From CTSoil-043 sp963821235 (GTDB lineage: Bacteria > Chloroflexota > Limnocylindria > Limnocylindrales > CSP1-4), in the NCBI GenBank assembly GCA_963821235.1, contig CAWGCS010000001.1:2232001-2296000 (forward strand): 64,000 nucleotides of DNA. The letters are read 5' to 3'. A program made the position numbers and the translations under genes. The notes beneath the pieces are model-generated. The model ran no database searches. It was not told the origin of the DNA and worked only from the letters and a program-made list of their open reading frames with translations. Of the stretch, positions 50,991 to 58,588 are shown in pieces. Each line of letters begins with the position of its first letter. Position 1 is the first letter of the stretch.

Positions 50991-51566
50991 ATGCGATTGC
51001 TGGACGCGGCGACCACTCGCGCTGGTGGTCGGGCCGGCCGTTCGGAGGGTGGCCAGGGCCTCGTGGAGTTCGCCCTCGTGCTCCCGATCTTCCTCCTCGT
51101 CATGATGGGCCTGCTCGAGTTCGGGTTCCTCTACAACAACCTCCTGACGGTGCAGTTCGCGGCCCGCCAGGGAGTGAGCGCCGCCGCCCAGGCCGGGGGT
51201 GTCGACGGCGCCGACTGCTCGATCCTCAATGCCGTCGAGAAGGCGCTCACGGCGCCCGTCGACCACAGCCGCGTCGAGTTCGTGGAGATCTTCCAGTCCG
51301 ACGGTGCCGGCGATGCCGTGCCGGGCGTGGTGAACCGCTACACCCGCGGAGGATCCCTGGACTGCCCCGGAACCGGCGCCCAGCCGTACACGCTCGTCGG
51401 TGCCGAGGGATATCCACAGATCACCCGGAAGGATGCCCTCTCGGAGGGCCTCGACGTCGTGGGCGTCCGGATCGGATACCTCTACGTCGGCGTGACCCCG
51501 GTGGGCGTCGGCCAGACGTGGAGCCTCTCGGATGGCGCGACCCTTCGGATGGAGCCCAAGCAGTGA
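50991..51566 (+). CDS. tadE: TadE-family pilus/secretion minor pseudopilin
   Basis: 191 residues. Short basic N-terminus, then the TadE segment GQGLVEFALVLPIFLLVMMG and LEFGFLYNNLLTVQFAARQG, one hydrophobic helix with an upstream Gly processing-type site. The remainder is extracytoplasmic, with two Cys (about 84 and 126) that could pair. ATG at 50991 gives the family-like N-terminus; the frame is open upstream but unrelated. Coupled to the next TadE gene by GTGA. Confidence 0.88.
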   Translation: MRLLDAATTRAGGRAGRSEGGQGLVEFALVLPIFLLVMMGLLEFGFLYNNLLTVQFAARQGVSAAAQAGGVDGADCSILNAVEKALTAPVDHSRVEFVEIFQSDGAGDAVPGVVNRYTRGGSLDCPGTGAQPYTLVGAEGYPQITRKDALSEGLDVVGVRIGYLYVGVTPVGVGQTWSLSDGATLRMEPKQ

Positions 51567-52114
51567 TCGGGGGGCGCCACTGCCGGCGGGGACGAGGCCA
51601 GGCGATCGTCGAATTCGTCCTGATCCTGCCCGTCTTCCTGCTCATCCTGATGGGGATGCTCGAGTTCGGCGTCGCCTTCGACCACCGCAACGCCATGGCC
51701 TACGCGGTGCGGGAGGGAGCACGGGTGGGAGCAAGCCTGGGCAATGGCGGGTCCAACCCCAGCGGTGTCGACCCGACGATCCTGGCGGCGGTCCAGCGTG
51801 GCCTGACGGACCCGATCCTCATCGAGAACATCACCTCGATCGAGATCTTCAAGGCCGACACGAACGGCGCCCCGGTGTCCGGGAAGATCAACCTCTACGA
51901 CCGCTACGGGACCCCGATCGGCACCGCCGGATGGCCGGCGACGAGCCGGGTCGTCGGCCTCAACGGTGATTCCATCGGCGTCCGGGTGGTCTACGCCTTC
52001 CGCCCGACCACGCCGCTGGGGAACCTTCTCGGCCTCTTCATCAACGGCAACCCGCCGTACACGACGATCCGGATGACCGATGCAACCGTGATGAAGCTCG
52101 AGCCCGTGCCGTGA
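51563..52114 (+). CDS. TadE-family protein (second)
   Basis: 183 residues. Begins with a basic stretch, then GQAIVEFVLILPVFLLILMG and LEFGVAFDHRNAMAYAVREG, the TadE signature. The extracytoplasmic part has no Cys pair, unlike its neighbour. GTG overlaps the previous stop (GTGA), and the downstream tadG starts the same way. Probably a paralogous pseudopilin of the same apparatus. Confidence 0.88.
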   Translation: MIGGRHCRRGRGQAIVEFVLILPVFLLILMGMLEFGVAFDHRNAMAYAVREGARVGASLGNGGSNPSGVDPTILAAVQRGLTDPILIENITSIEIFKADTNGAPVSGKINLYDRYGTPIGTAGWPATSRVVGLNGDSIGVRVVYAFRPTTPLGNLLGLFINGNPPYTTIRMTDATVMKLEPVP

Positions 52115-53685
52115 TCCGCCGTCATCGCCGCCCGGTCCCTCCGCCCGCCGTCCCGGACCGCGGGCGTCTCCGGCGCCTCGGCGCAGCCGGCCAGGCGATC
52201 GTCATCTTCGTCTTCTCGCTGGGGGTCCTCTTCGGCATCCTCGCCCTCGTCATCGATGTCGGCAACATCTGGAACAACTCGCTCCACGTCCAGCAGGCGG
52301 CGGAGGCGGCGGCTCTGGCCGGCGTGCCCTACATGCCGGGCGACTTCCCCACGGCGTCCGCGAAGGCCGCCGCCGAGGCGCAACGTAACGGGTTCTCGAT
52401 GGCCGGCGGGGCCACCGTTACGCCGTCGGTCAACGCTGAATCCAACCGCCGCCTCGACGTCACCGTGAGCCGGACCTACGGGACGTACTTCCTGCGGATC
52501 CTCGGGATGAACACCGTCCGAATCTCGCGCACGGCCACGGCCGAGTACACCCTGCCCGTGCCGATGGGCAGCCCGCTCAGCTCGTTCGGCGACAACTCGG
52601 GCAACTTCTGGGCCGCGGCTGAATCCCAGGGCGCCAACCGGTCGTACGGGGACGCCTACGGCACCTTCTACAACCCGAGCCCCACGCAGAACAACCAGTA
52701 CGACCCGAACGGCTACAACTACGCCATCGAGGTTCCCGTGGGGGCCGGGGCCACGAGCATCGACCTCTACGACCCGACCTTCTGCGCGGTCGACGACCAG
52801 AAGGGCACCGGCGATCACTGGATCCCCTGGAACCAGTCCGGCTGGCCCGCGGCCTCCATCTACTACTCGCTCTGGTCCGACGCCGCGTCCACGCCCCTCG
52901 ACTACTCCGACGACGTGCTCGTGGCGAGCAGCGGGACGCTCTTCGAGGGGGAACGCCAGGTCGACAAGAGCGCGGCGCTGCGAGAGGGCTCGGCCGCCTG
53001 GCCCGGCAACTCCTTCTGGAGCCTCCCCGACTGCCAGGCGAACCCCTACCACAACCAGTGGTGGACGCTGGCCACGGTCGTCTCCCCGGGCATCTACCGG
53101 CTCCAGGTCACGACCACCAACCCGCTCAACATCAACGATCAGAAGGGCACCAGCGCTGAGAACATGTGGGCGCTCCGGGCGGTCCCCACCGACCCGACGT
53201 ATGGTCCCTATGTCTACGGGCTCGGCAAGATGGTGATCTACGCCAACGTCGCCAACGGCACCACGCTGTTCTACCTGGGCCGGATCGAGGCCGTCCACGC
53301 CGGGAAGACCATGGTCATCCAGCTCTTCGACCCAGGCGACGCCTCTGGCAACTCCAGCATCGAGGTCCTCCAGCCGACCTCGACCGGGTATGTCGCGGCC
53401 AGGTTCAACTACACCGCGGACTCCAACGCCGCCGGCTCCAAGAGCGGAACGAATGTCGCGAGCCTTCGCACCACGATCAACGGGTCGAGCCAGTACAACA
53501 ACTCCTGGGTCACGTTGACCGTCCCGCTGCCGAAGACCTACGCCGCCCCGCTTCCGCCGGGCGAGCCGGCCGGGACGCTGGGGGGCTGGTGGAAGATCCG
53601 TTACACGTTCGATAACACCACCACCGACACCACGACCTGGCAGGTCTCCATCCGGGGCAATCCGGTCCACCTCGTCCTGCCGTAG
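52111..53685 (+). CDS. tadG: TadG-like pilus assembly protein with large unknown extracellular region
   Basis: 524 residues. The first 60 or so match Tad_N: GQAIVIFVFSLGVLFGILAL, VIDVGNIWNNSLHVQQAAEAAALAG. Typical TadG proteins carry a von Willebrand A domain; no MIDAS motif is seen here. Instead about 350 residues rich in Asn, Tyr, Trp, Ser and Thr form a predicted beta-rich surface region. GTG overlaps the tadE stop (GTGA). The following 194 nt to cpaB hold no gene. Confidence 0.82.
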   Translation: MIRRHRRPVPPPAVPDRGRLRRLGAAGQAIVIFVFSLGVLFGILALVIDVGNIWNNSLHVQQAAEAAALAGVPYMPGDFPTASAKAAAEAQRNGFSMAGGATVTPSVNAESNRRLDVTVSRTYGTYFLRILGMNTVRISRTATAEYTLPVPMGSPLSSFGDNSGNFWAAAESQGANRSYGDAYGTFYNPSPTQNNQYDPNGYNYAIEVPVGAGATSIDLYDPTFCAVDDQKGTGDHWIPWNQSGWPAASIYYSLWSDAASTPLDYSDDVLVASSGTLFEGERQVDKSAALREGSAAWPGNSFWSLPDCQANPYHNQWWTLATVVSPGIYRLQVTTTNPLNINDQKGTSAENMWALRAVPTDPTYGPYVYGLGKMVIYANVANGTTLFYLGRIEAVHAGKTMVIQLFDPGDASGNSSIEVLQPTSTGYVAARFNYTADSNAAGSKSGTNVASLRTTINGSSQYNNSWVTLTVPLPKTYAAPLPPGEPAGTLGGWWKIRYTFDNTTTDTTTWQVSIRGNPVHLVLP

Positions 53686-53879
53686 CCGCCAGCCCGTCCC
53701 GCAACGCTGCCGATTCGACGCGCGGTCGTGCTGCGAGCTCGATCCGTCCGATCGGATGAGCGGGTCGGTACTTCGGGCGGATTGGTCCGCACGACGCCCC
53801 GGCCGACGATTGCATTCCGGGGAAGACGGGCGACGCGTGCGCCGGGCGACCCTGATCGGAGTCGGAGGCGGCGCCCAGG

Positions 53880-54710
53880 ATGGAACTCGAGTATCGGGAC
53901 CCGGGACGGCGAGGCAAGTTCATCGTCGCCATCGGGCTCGTGCTCGCCCTCTTCGCCGGCGCCGCCGCGTTCATCCTCCTCACCGGGGTCCAGCAGCAGG
54001 CGAGCCAGGCCGGCCTCCAGACGACAGCTGTCGTCGTCGCGGCCAGGGAGATCCCCAGCCGAAAGGTCATCGAGGCGGGAGACCTCGTTGTCCGAGAGGT
54101 CCCCGTCGACGGGACGAACGCCAAGGGTGTCTTCGCCGACCCCGCGAAGGTCGCCGGACTGGTCGCCGGTGTCCCCATCCTCGAAGGCCAGATGGTCCTC
54201 GCCAACATGCTGGCCGGCCAGACCCAGGGCTCCCAGTTCTCCATCCTTGGCCCGACCGAGACGGTCGCCCCCGACTCGCCCGCCTGGCGGGCCGTCTCGA
54301 TCACGGTGCCGGACGACCGGGCCGTGGGCGGCCTCCTCCAGGCCGGCCAGACCGTCGACATCTTCGTGACCTCCACGGTGAGCCTCCCCGAGGCCATCGT
54401 GGCGGAGGGCCGGTACTTCACCGACAAGTCGACCAAGATCGTCTACCAGGACATGCTCATCCTGGCCAAGACGGCGACGTCCTACGTCGTCCGCGCGAGC
54501 GTCCCGGTCTCCGAGGAGATCACCCATCTCCAGGCCAGCGGCGCAGCCGCCTTCAGCTTCGCGCTCCGGCCGGACCAGGACCTCCGACAGGTCGACACGA
54601 CGGACCTGGGGACCACGACGACGAAGATCGTTGCCCGCTACGGGCTCCCCCTTCCCGAGTGGTACCCGCCCGGCACGGGGGCCGGCGCCACGCCGACACC
54701 AGCCCCCTAG
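53880..54710 (+). CDS. cpaB: CpaB/RcpC-type Flp pilus assembly protein (SAF domain)
   Basis: 276 residues. Short cytoplasmic N-terminus, one membrane helix (about 14-36), then an SAF domain (VVVAAREIPSRKVIEAGDLVV ... VPILEGQMVLANML) and the RcpC region (WRAVSITVPDDRAVGGLLQAGQTVDIFV). CpaB proteins sit in the periplasm or cell wall and act with the secretin or pore in the Tad system. Last gene of the Tad cluster here; no tadA/cpaF, tadB, tadC or flp pilin gene lies in the window. Confidence 0.9.
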   Translation: MELEYRDPGRRGKFIVAIGLVLALFAGAAAFILLTGVQQQASQAGLQTTAVVVAAREIPSRKVIEAGDLVVREVPVDGTNAKGVFADPAKVAGLVAGVPILEGQMVLANMLAGQTQGSQFSILGPTETVAPDSPAWRAVSITVPDDRAVGGLLQAGQTVDIFVTSTVSLPEAIVAEGRYFTDKSTKIVYQDMLILAKTATSYVVRASVPVSEEITHLQASGAAAFSFALRPDQDLRQVDTTDLGTTTTKIVARYGLPLPEWYPPGTGAGATPTPAP

Positions 54711-54839
54711 GCGTTCGCAGGCGCGCGGCCGCGACTGGCGAGCGTCACGGGGCAGGACCGGCCGATCCGCCCGTCGACCTCGCCCGGCGCGCAGTCAGGG
54801 GCCAGGACGCGAGCCCTCGCGGAGCCCTTCGGGCGAGGA

Positions 54840-54857
54840 TCGTGTGTGCCGAGGCAG
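54840..54857 (+). repeat. 18-bp direct repeat, distal copy (attachment-site-like)
   Basis: TCGTGTGTGCCGAGGCAG, identical to 58067-58084. The last 11 bases are the complement of the tRNA-Leu 3' end at 58074. It lies 129 nt past cpaB, exactly where the broken methyltransferase gene begins, and marks a candidate left boundary of the island. Flanking bases show weaker similarity to those beside the other copy. Confidence 0.6.
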
Positions 54858-55504
54858 TCGATGCTGCTCAGGAGCTTGGCCGACGATGGATTGGGATCGA
54901 CATCACGCATCTGGCGATCGGGCTCATCAAGCACCGGCTTGCGGGCCGCTACGGGTCCGAGATCGTCAAGACGTACCGAACGATCGGCGAGCCCACGACG
55001 GTCGACGATGCCCGCGTGCTGGCCGCCGAGGACCCCTTCCAGTTCCAGGCGTGGGCGCTGGGGCTCGTGGGCGCCCGGGTCGCTGGCAGCGACAAGAAGG
55101 GCGGCGACAAGGGCATTGACGGGCGCCTCTACTTCCACGACGCACCAGGCGGGCCGACGCGACAGATCGTGCTATCCGTGAAGGCCGGGAAGCTCGTTCC
55201 CTCCTACGTCCGGGACCTCCGCGGCGTGCTCGAACGGGAGGGCGCCGAGATCGGGGTCCTCGTGACCTTCGAGACGCCGAGCCCCGGGATGCGCGCCGAG
55301 GCCGCCGAGGCCGGCTTCTACGAGTCGGCCTGGGGGAAGCACCCGCGCATCCAGCTCCGCACCGTGGGCGAGCTGTTGGAGGGCCACGGGATCGACTACC
55401 CGCACGTCACCGGTGCGAACGTGACTCACCGCCGGGCCGCGCGCGCCACGGCGGCCCCTGCCGAAGCGCTGGAGCTGTTCGGGCCGGAGGGGACGGAGGA
55501 CTAG
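54842..55504 (+). pseudogene. C-terminal remnant of a fused DNA methyltransferase / restriction endonuclease
   Basis: About 220 codons. It opens mid-domain with VDAAQELGRRWIGIDITHLA, the segment that follows DPFCGxGT in N4/N6 DNA methyltransferases; the SAM and DPPY-type motifs upstream are missing. A PD-(D/E)XK endonuclease-like domain follows (GGDKGIDGRLYF ... IVLSVKAGK ... IGVLVTFETPSPGM). The frame is open further 5' but the sequence there is non-coding in character. The break coincides with the 18-bp repeat. Less GC-rich than its neighbours. The stop is 3 nt before the SHOCT gene, so the two may have been one operon. Confidence 0.75.
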
Positions 55505-55507
55505 GCG

Positions 55508-56029
55508 ATGACCGATCCCGAGTCGCCACCAGAGCCCGATCTCGTTGCAGGAGAGATCGGAGAGGCGAAGGCCGAGATCGCCAGCCTGAAGGCGGAGAAG
55601 AGGCAACTCGGTCTCGTGAAGAAGGGGCTCGCCGCGAAGAAGTCCGAAGAGAACGCTCGATGGCGCGAGCGGCAGGCCGGGCGGCTGCCCATGTATCGCG
55701 GCGGCGGGAGCGGGGACTTCATTGGCCGCTTCGTGCAGAACTCGCGTCGCGCGGAGCGCATGGATCATGCTGACAGGATCAACGAGATTGTGTCCCGGCA
55801 GGCGCAGGTCGACGCCCGCACTCGCGAGGTCGACCAACGGGTCCTAGACCTCGAAGAGATGATCCGCGAGCACGGGCCCGCACTGAAGCCCCCGCGGAAG
55901 GCACTGGACGCGGCGGCGGCGGCTGATCCCAGCGAACGACTGCGCACACTCGCCGCCCTCCGCGACGAGAACCTGATCTCCGAGGAGGAGTACACGGCCA
56001 AGAAGGCCGACATCCTCGACAAGCTCTGA
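55508..56029 (+). CDS. SHOCT-domain coiled-coil protein
   Basis: 173 residues, unknown function. A charged N-terminal helix (GEAKAEIASLKAEKRQL), a Gly-rich turn (MYRGGGSGDFIGRF), a second coiled coil and a C-terminal SHOCT motif ending LRDENLISEEEYTAKKADILDKL (from about 140). SHOCT motifs occur at protein termini and may mediate oligomer contacts. It directly follows the restriction remnant, suggesting a shared origin. Lower GC than flanking core genes. Confidence 0.75.
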   Translation: MTDPESPPEPDLVAGEIGEAKAEIASLKAEKRQLGLVKKGLAAKKSEENARWRERQAGRLPMYRGGGSGDFIGRFVQNSRRAERMDHADRINEIVSRQAQVDARTREVDQRVLDLEEMIREHGPALKPPRKALDAAAAADPSERLRTLAALRDENLISEEEYTAKKADILDKL

Positions 56030-56132
56030 CGAGACAGGCACCGGGTCCGCCAGGATGGGCAGGCCACGGCGGGCTGTCGAGAGGACGACGGCCCCGGGCG
56101 CCGGGAGCGTCTGGGCCCAGCACCAAGCCGCG

Positions 56133-57179
56133 TCAGCCGGCTGAAACCGCCGGTTCGTCGTGGTGCGCGAGCGCCTCGTGCGGATCGCTGCCGTCGTGGC
56201 CGCAGGGATTCACGTGGATCACCGCGGTGTCGAGCTTCGCGACCTCGTGAAGCAGCCGGTGGCGCACGTCCTCGGCGATCCGGTGCCCGTCGGTGACGCT
56301 CATGTCGCAGTCAACCGTGATCGCGAACGATGCTTCGAGCGCGTGCCCGACCCAGCGCAGCCGCACCCGCGAGAGGTCCTGGACCTCGGGGTTATCTCGG
56401 GCGATCCGCTCCACCGCGTCCACGAGCTCGGGCTCCACCGCGTCCATCAGGCGGCCGATCATCTGCCCCGTCGCCTGCTTGAGGACGAAGAGGATGGCGA
56501 CCGTGATCAGCAGCCCGACGAGCGGGTCGGCGATCGGGTAGCCCAGCCAGACGCCGACCGCCCCCGCCACCACCGCGAGCGAGGTGAGGCCGTCGGTGCG
56601 GGCGTGGTAGCCGTCGGCCACCAGGGCTGCCGATCCGATGGCGCGCCCGACACGGAGCCGGTAGAGCGCGATCGCCTCGTTCCCGGCGAACCCGATGAAC
56701 CCGGCGGCGATGACGATTGGGATGTTCGTGATGACGACGGGGTTGACCAGGCGGGTGATCGACTCGTTGGCCGCCAGGAGCGCCGAGCCCGCGATCATCA
56801 GGAGCACGAACAGGCCGGCGAGGTCCTCGGCACGGCGGTAGCCGAAGGTGTAGCGGCGGGTTGCGGCCCGCGTGCCAAGGGCAAAGGCGATCCACAGCGG
56901 GATGGCCGTCAGGGCGTCGCTGAAGTTGTGGATCGTGTCAGCGAGCAGCGCCACCGATCCCGAGATCAGCACGATCCCGAGTTGGAGCACGGCCGTGACG
57001 CCGAGCCCGACGAGCGAGATCTTGACCGCGCGGATGCCGCGCGCGCTGCTCGTCAGCGCATCGTCGAACGAGTCGGCGGGGTCGTGGCTGTGGCCGAGGA
57101 TCGATGCCAGGAAGCCGCCGATCCCGCCGTGCTCGTGTCCGTGGTCGTGCCCGTCGTCGTGCGGATGCTCGTGGGCCAT
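56133..57179 (-). CDS. Cation diffusion facilitator (Zn2+/Co2+/Cd2+ exporter)
   Basis: 348 residues. His-rich N-terminus (HEHPHDDGHDHGHEHGG) then six helices. The two metal-binding pairs are ADTIHNFSDALTA and ADGYHARTDGLTS (HxxxD/DxxxD), the arrangement of CDF zinc exporters. The C-terminal cytoplasmic domain has VDAVERIARDNPEVQDL and AVIHVNPCGHD. Likely drives metal2+/H+ exchange outward. It lies inside the putative island, oriented against the SHOCT gene. Confidence 0.92.
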   Translation of the reverse strand: MAHEHPHDDGHDHGHEHGGIGGFLASILGHSHDPADSFDDALTSSARGIRAVKISLVGLGVTAVLQLGIVLISGSVALLADTIHNFSDALTAIPLWIAFALGTRAATRRYTFGYRRAEDLAGLFVLLMIAGSALLAANESITRLVNPVVITNIPIVIAAGFIGFAGNEAIALYRLRVGRAIGSAALVADGYHARTDGLTSLAVVAGAVGVWLGYPIADPLVGLLITVAILFVLKQATGQMIGRLMDAVEPELVDAVERIARDNPEVQDLSRVRLRWVGHALEASFAITVDCDMSVTDGHRIAEDVRHRLLHEVAKLDTAVIHVNPCGHDGSDPHEALAHHDEPAVSAG

Positions 57180-57294
57180 GACGCCATGGTCGGGAAGTCA
57201 CGCCCGTCGGGCAAGGGTCCGTTCGGCCCCATCCCGCGCCGTTCGTCCCCGGGCGGTCGCGTCAGCCACCCTTGGGAACCGGCGTGAAGGGGCG

Positions 57295-57633
57295 TCAGGG
57301 GCGCGTGAGGATGGCGTCGCGAGCGCCCTGCGTCATCCGGCCAGGGGCGTGATCGCCGGCCAGGTAGTGGAACCCCGACGGGAACTTCTGGTCGAGGACT
57401 ACCCGGGGACGCGAGACGGCGTGCCCCAGGGTCTCCCCGGTCACGAACCGGTGCACCCGCCGTGGGCCGGCTGGGGCGGGCTCCACGCTGGGCTCGGGGA
57501 CGTGGAGGTTCGGGTCCACGACCGGCCTCGCGGGCGGCTCGTCGACGGCGATCACGCCTGCTGGGACCCGCAGGCGCTCACGACGGCGTCGCTGGTAGTC
57601 CCGCATCTCGACGGCCGTGCGCTGCTTCGGCAT
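57295..57633 (-). CDS. Small hypothetical protein downstream of TGTAACA repeats
   Basis: 112 residues, not recognised. Basic N-terminal helix (QRTAVEMRDYQRRRRERLRV) then a Pro/Val-rich middle and a short C-terminus with KFPSGFHYLAGDHAPGRM. Composition resembles small phage or plasmid proteins. A real gene is supported by TAGGAG 8 nt before the ATG and by ordered repeats just upstream. Confidence 0.55.
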   Translation of the reverse strand: MPKQRTAVEMRDYQRRRRERLRVPAGVIAVDEPPARPVVDPNLHVPEPSVEPAPAGPRRVHRFVTGETLGHAVSRPRVVLDQKFPSGFHYLAGDHAPGRMTQGARDAILTRP

Positions 57634-57652
57634 CGTGTAACTCCTAGCCGGG

Positions 57653-57723
57653 TGTTACAGCCGGGTGTTACAGATTCGCCCCGGTGTTACAGGAATCGTC
57701 GGCTCGCGGGACGGGGTGTTACA
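57653..57723 (-). repeat. Four direct copies of TGTAACA (iteron- or operator-like)
   Basis: Minus-strand copies at 57653-57659, 57666-57672, 57685-57691 and 57717-57723, with start-to-start spacings of 13, 19 and 32 nt. The first two are identical over 13 bases (TGTAACACCCGGC) and three share TGTAACACC. A degenerate inverted copy (TGTAAC on the plus strand, 57636-57641) lies between the Shine-Dalgarno and ATG of the small gene. Arrangement suggests binding sites for a regulator or replication initiator. Confidence 0.6.
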
Positions 57724-58000
57724 AGGGGGGTCGATCGGCCCTGAAACGGCTGCGTGGGTGGGGGAGGACACTCTCTACTCTCGCGATCTCGTCGCCGTAT
57801 GCTCCCCCTCCCCCCGGGGTACCCGTAAATCCGCGGATCGGCGCCTCTTCTCTGAGAGCACGACGAGCGCCACGCGGCCAGGCACGGACGCCCGAGCCCG
57901 ACGATGTAGACGGCCGAGCAGCAGGAGGGGGACCCGAGCAAGACCGCGATGCGTTCTCAGCTCGCGGCTGGACCCACGATCGGACACGTTCTCAGACCGT

Positions 58001-58024
58001 CGCGTAGTTAAACGCGTAGTCAAA
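58001..58024 (+). repeat. Tandem 12-bp repeat near tRNA-Leu
   Basis: CGCGTAGTTAAA followed directly by CGCGTAGTCAAA (one mismatch), 42 nt inside the proximal 18-bp repeat. Position relative to the candidate attachment site would suit recombinase arm-type sites, but no recombinase gene was found. Confidence 0.5.
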
Positions 58025-58066
58025 CCCCGGAACGCGAGCCCGCGTGGAGCCCTCCGGAGCCCCAAG

Positions 58067-58084
58067 TCGTGTGTGCCGAGGCAG
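58067..58084 (+). repeat. 18-bp direct repeat, tRNA-proximal copy (attachment-site-like)
   Basis: TCGTGTGTGCCGAGGCAG, identical to 54840-54857. Bases 58074-58084 are the 3' end of tRNA-Leu including the discriminator, so the tRNA stays intact at this end, as when an element integrates into a tRNA gene. Confidence 0.6.
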
Positions 58085-58157
58085 GGATTCGAACCCTGAC
58101 GCCCTTGCGGGCAGCGGAGTTTAGGTCCGCCGCGTCTACCGGTTTCGCCACCTCGGC
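58074..58157 (-). tRNA. tRNA-Leu(TAA), C at position 33
   Basis: 84 nt. Acceptor GCCGAGG/CCTCGGC with A73, long variable arm (GCCC-GCAA-GGGC) and T-arm CAGGG-TTCGAAT-CCCTG. Anticodon stem GCGGA/TCCGC encloses the loop CCTAAAC, read as anticodon TAA. Position 33 is C where T is nearly universal. CCA is not encoded. Its 3' end forms half of the 18-bp repeat. Confidence 0.9.
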
Positions 58158-58221
58158 ACGGTCTCGCCACGGAATCGTAACGCCCGCCTCGTCGGCGGGC
58201 GTCGCTGTCGGCGGAACGTGG

Positions 58222-58295
58222 AGGCGACGAGCGGATTCGAACCGCTGAATAGAGGTTTTGCAGACCTCCGCCTTAGGCCACTTGGCTACGTCGCC
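58222..58295 (-). tRNA. tRNA-Cys(GCA)
   Basis: 74 nt. Acceptor GGCGACG/CGTCGCC with U73 (a Cys identity base). Anticodon stem GAGGT/ACCTC around CTGCAAA, anticodon GCA. No encoded CCA. Confidence 0.95.
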
Positions 58296-58307
58296 CCGGA
58301 GCGCTGG

Positions 58308-58378
58308 CTGGCCCTCGAGGATTCGAACCTCGGTTCACGGATCCAAAGTCCGCTGTCCTACCACTAGACGAAGGGCCA
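58308..58378 (-). tRNA. tRNA-Gln(TTG)
   Basis: 71 nt. Acceptor TGGCCCT/AGGGCCA, G73. Anticodon stem GCGGA/TCCGT around CTTTGGA, anticodon TTG. T-loop TTCGAAT. Confidence 0.95.
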
Positions 58379-58415
58379 GCGGTGGAGGGTCCGGGTCTCG
58401 TGGGCAAAGAAATGG

Positions 58416-58488
58416 AGCGGAAGACGGGACTCGAACCCGCGACCCTCACCTTGGCAAGGTGATGCTCTACCAACTGAGCCACTTCCGC
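58416..58488 (-). tRNA. tRNA-Gly(GCC)
   Basis: 73 nt. Acceptor GCGGAAG/CTTCCGC, U73 as usual for bacterial Gly. Anticodon stem TCACC/GGTGA around TTGCCAA, anticodon GCC. Confidence 0.95.
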
Positions 58489-58515
58489 TCGGGCTGCCGC
58501 GTCCGGGGCTGGTGG

Positions 58516-58588
58516 TGCCGAGAGCCAGATTCGAACTGGCGACACCGCGATTTTCAGTCGCGTGCTCTACCAACTGAGCTATCTCGGC
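58516..58588 (-). tRNA. tRNA-Phe(GAA)
   Basis: 73 nt. Acceptor GCCGAGA/TCTCGGC, A73. Anticodon stem CGCGA/TCGCG around CTGAAAA, anticodon GAA. Confidence 0.95.

Larger units (their letters stand above)
57634..58066. other. Intergenic island segment without a recognised gene
   Basis: About 430 nt between the small hypothetical gene and tRNA-Leu. It holds the TGTAACA repeats (57653-57723), then mixed sequence with no convincing coding frame, and the tandem 12-mers at 58001-58024. Short open frames on both strands lack start signals and any family character. Confidence 0.6.

Noticed and set aside
53756..54841. Extension of the restriction-modification frame upstream through cpaB
   Set aside because: That stretch overlaps cpaB in another frame and its translation has no methyltransferase motifs.
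57653..57723. CRISPR array
   Set aside because: Repeats are 7-13 bp with irregular 13-32 nt spacing and no cas genes.
57665..58170. Protein-coding genes between the small hypothetical and tRNA-Leu
   Set aside because: Short frames on both strands run through the tRNA or repeats, lack Shine-Dalgarno sites and show no recognisable domain.
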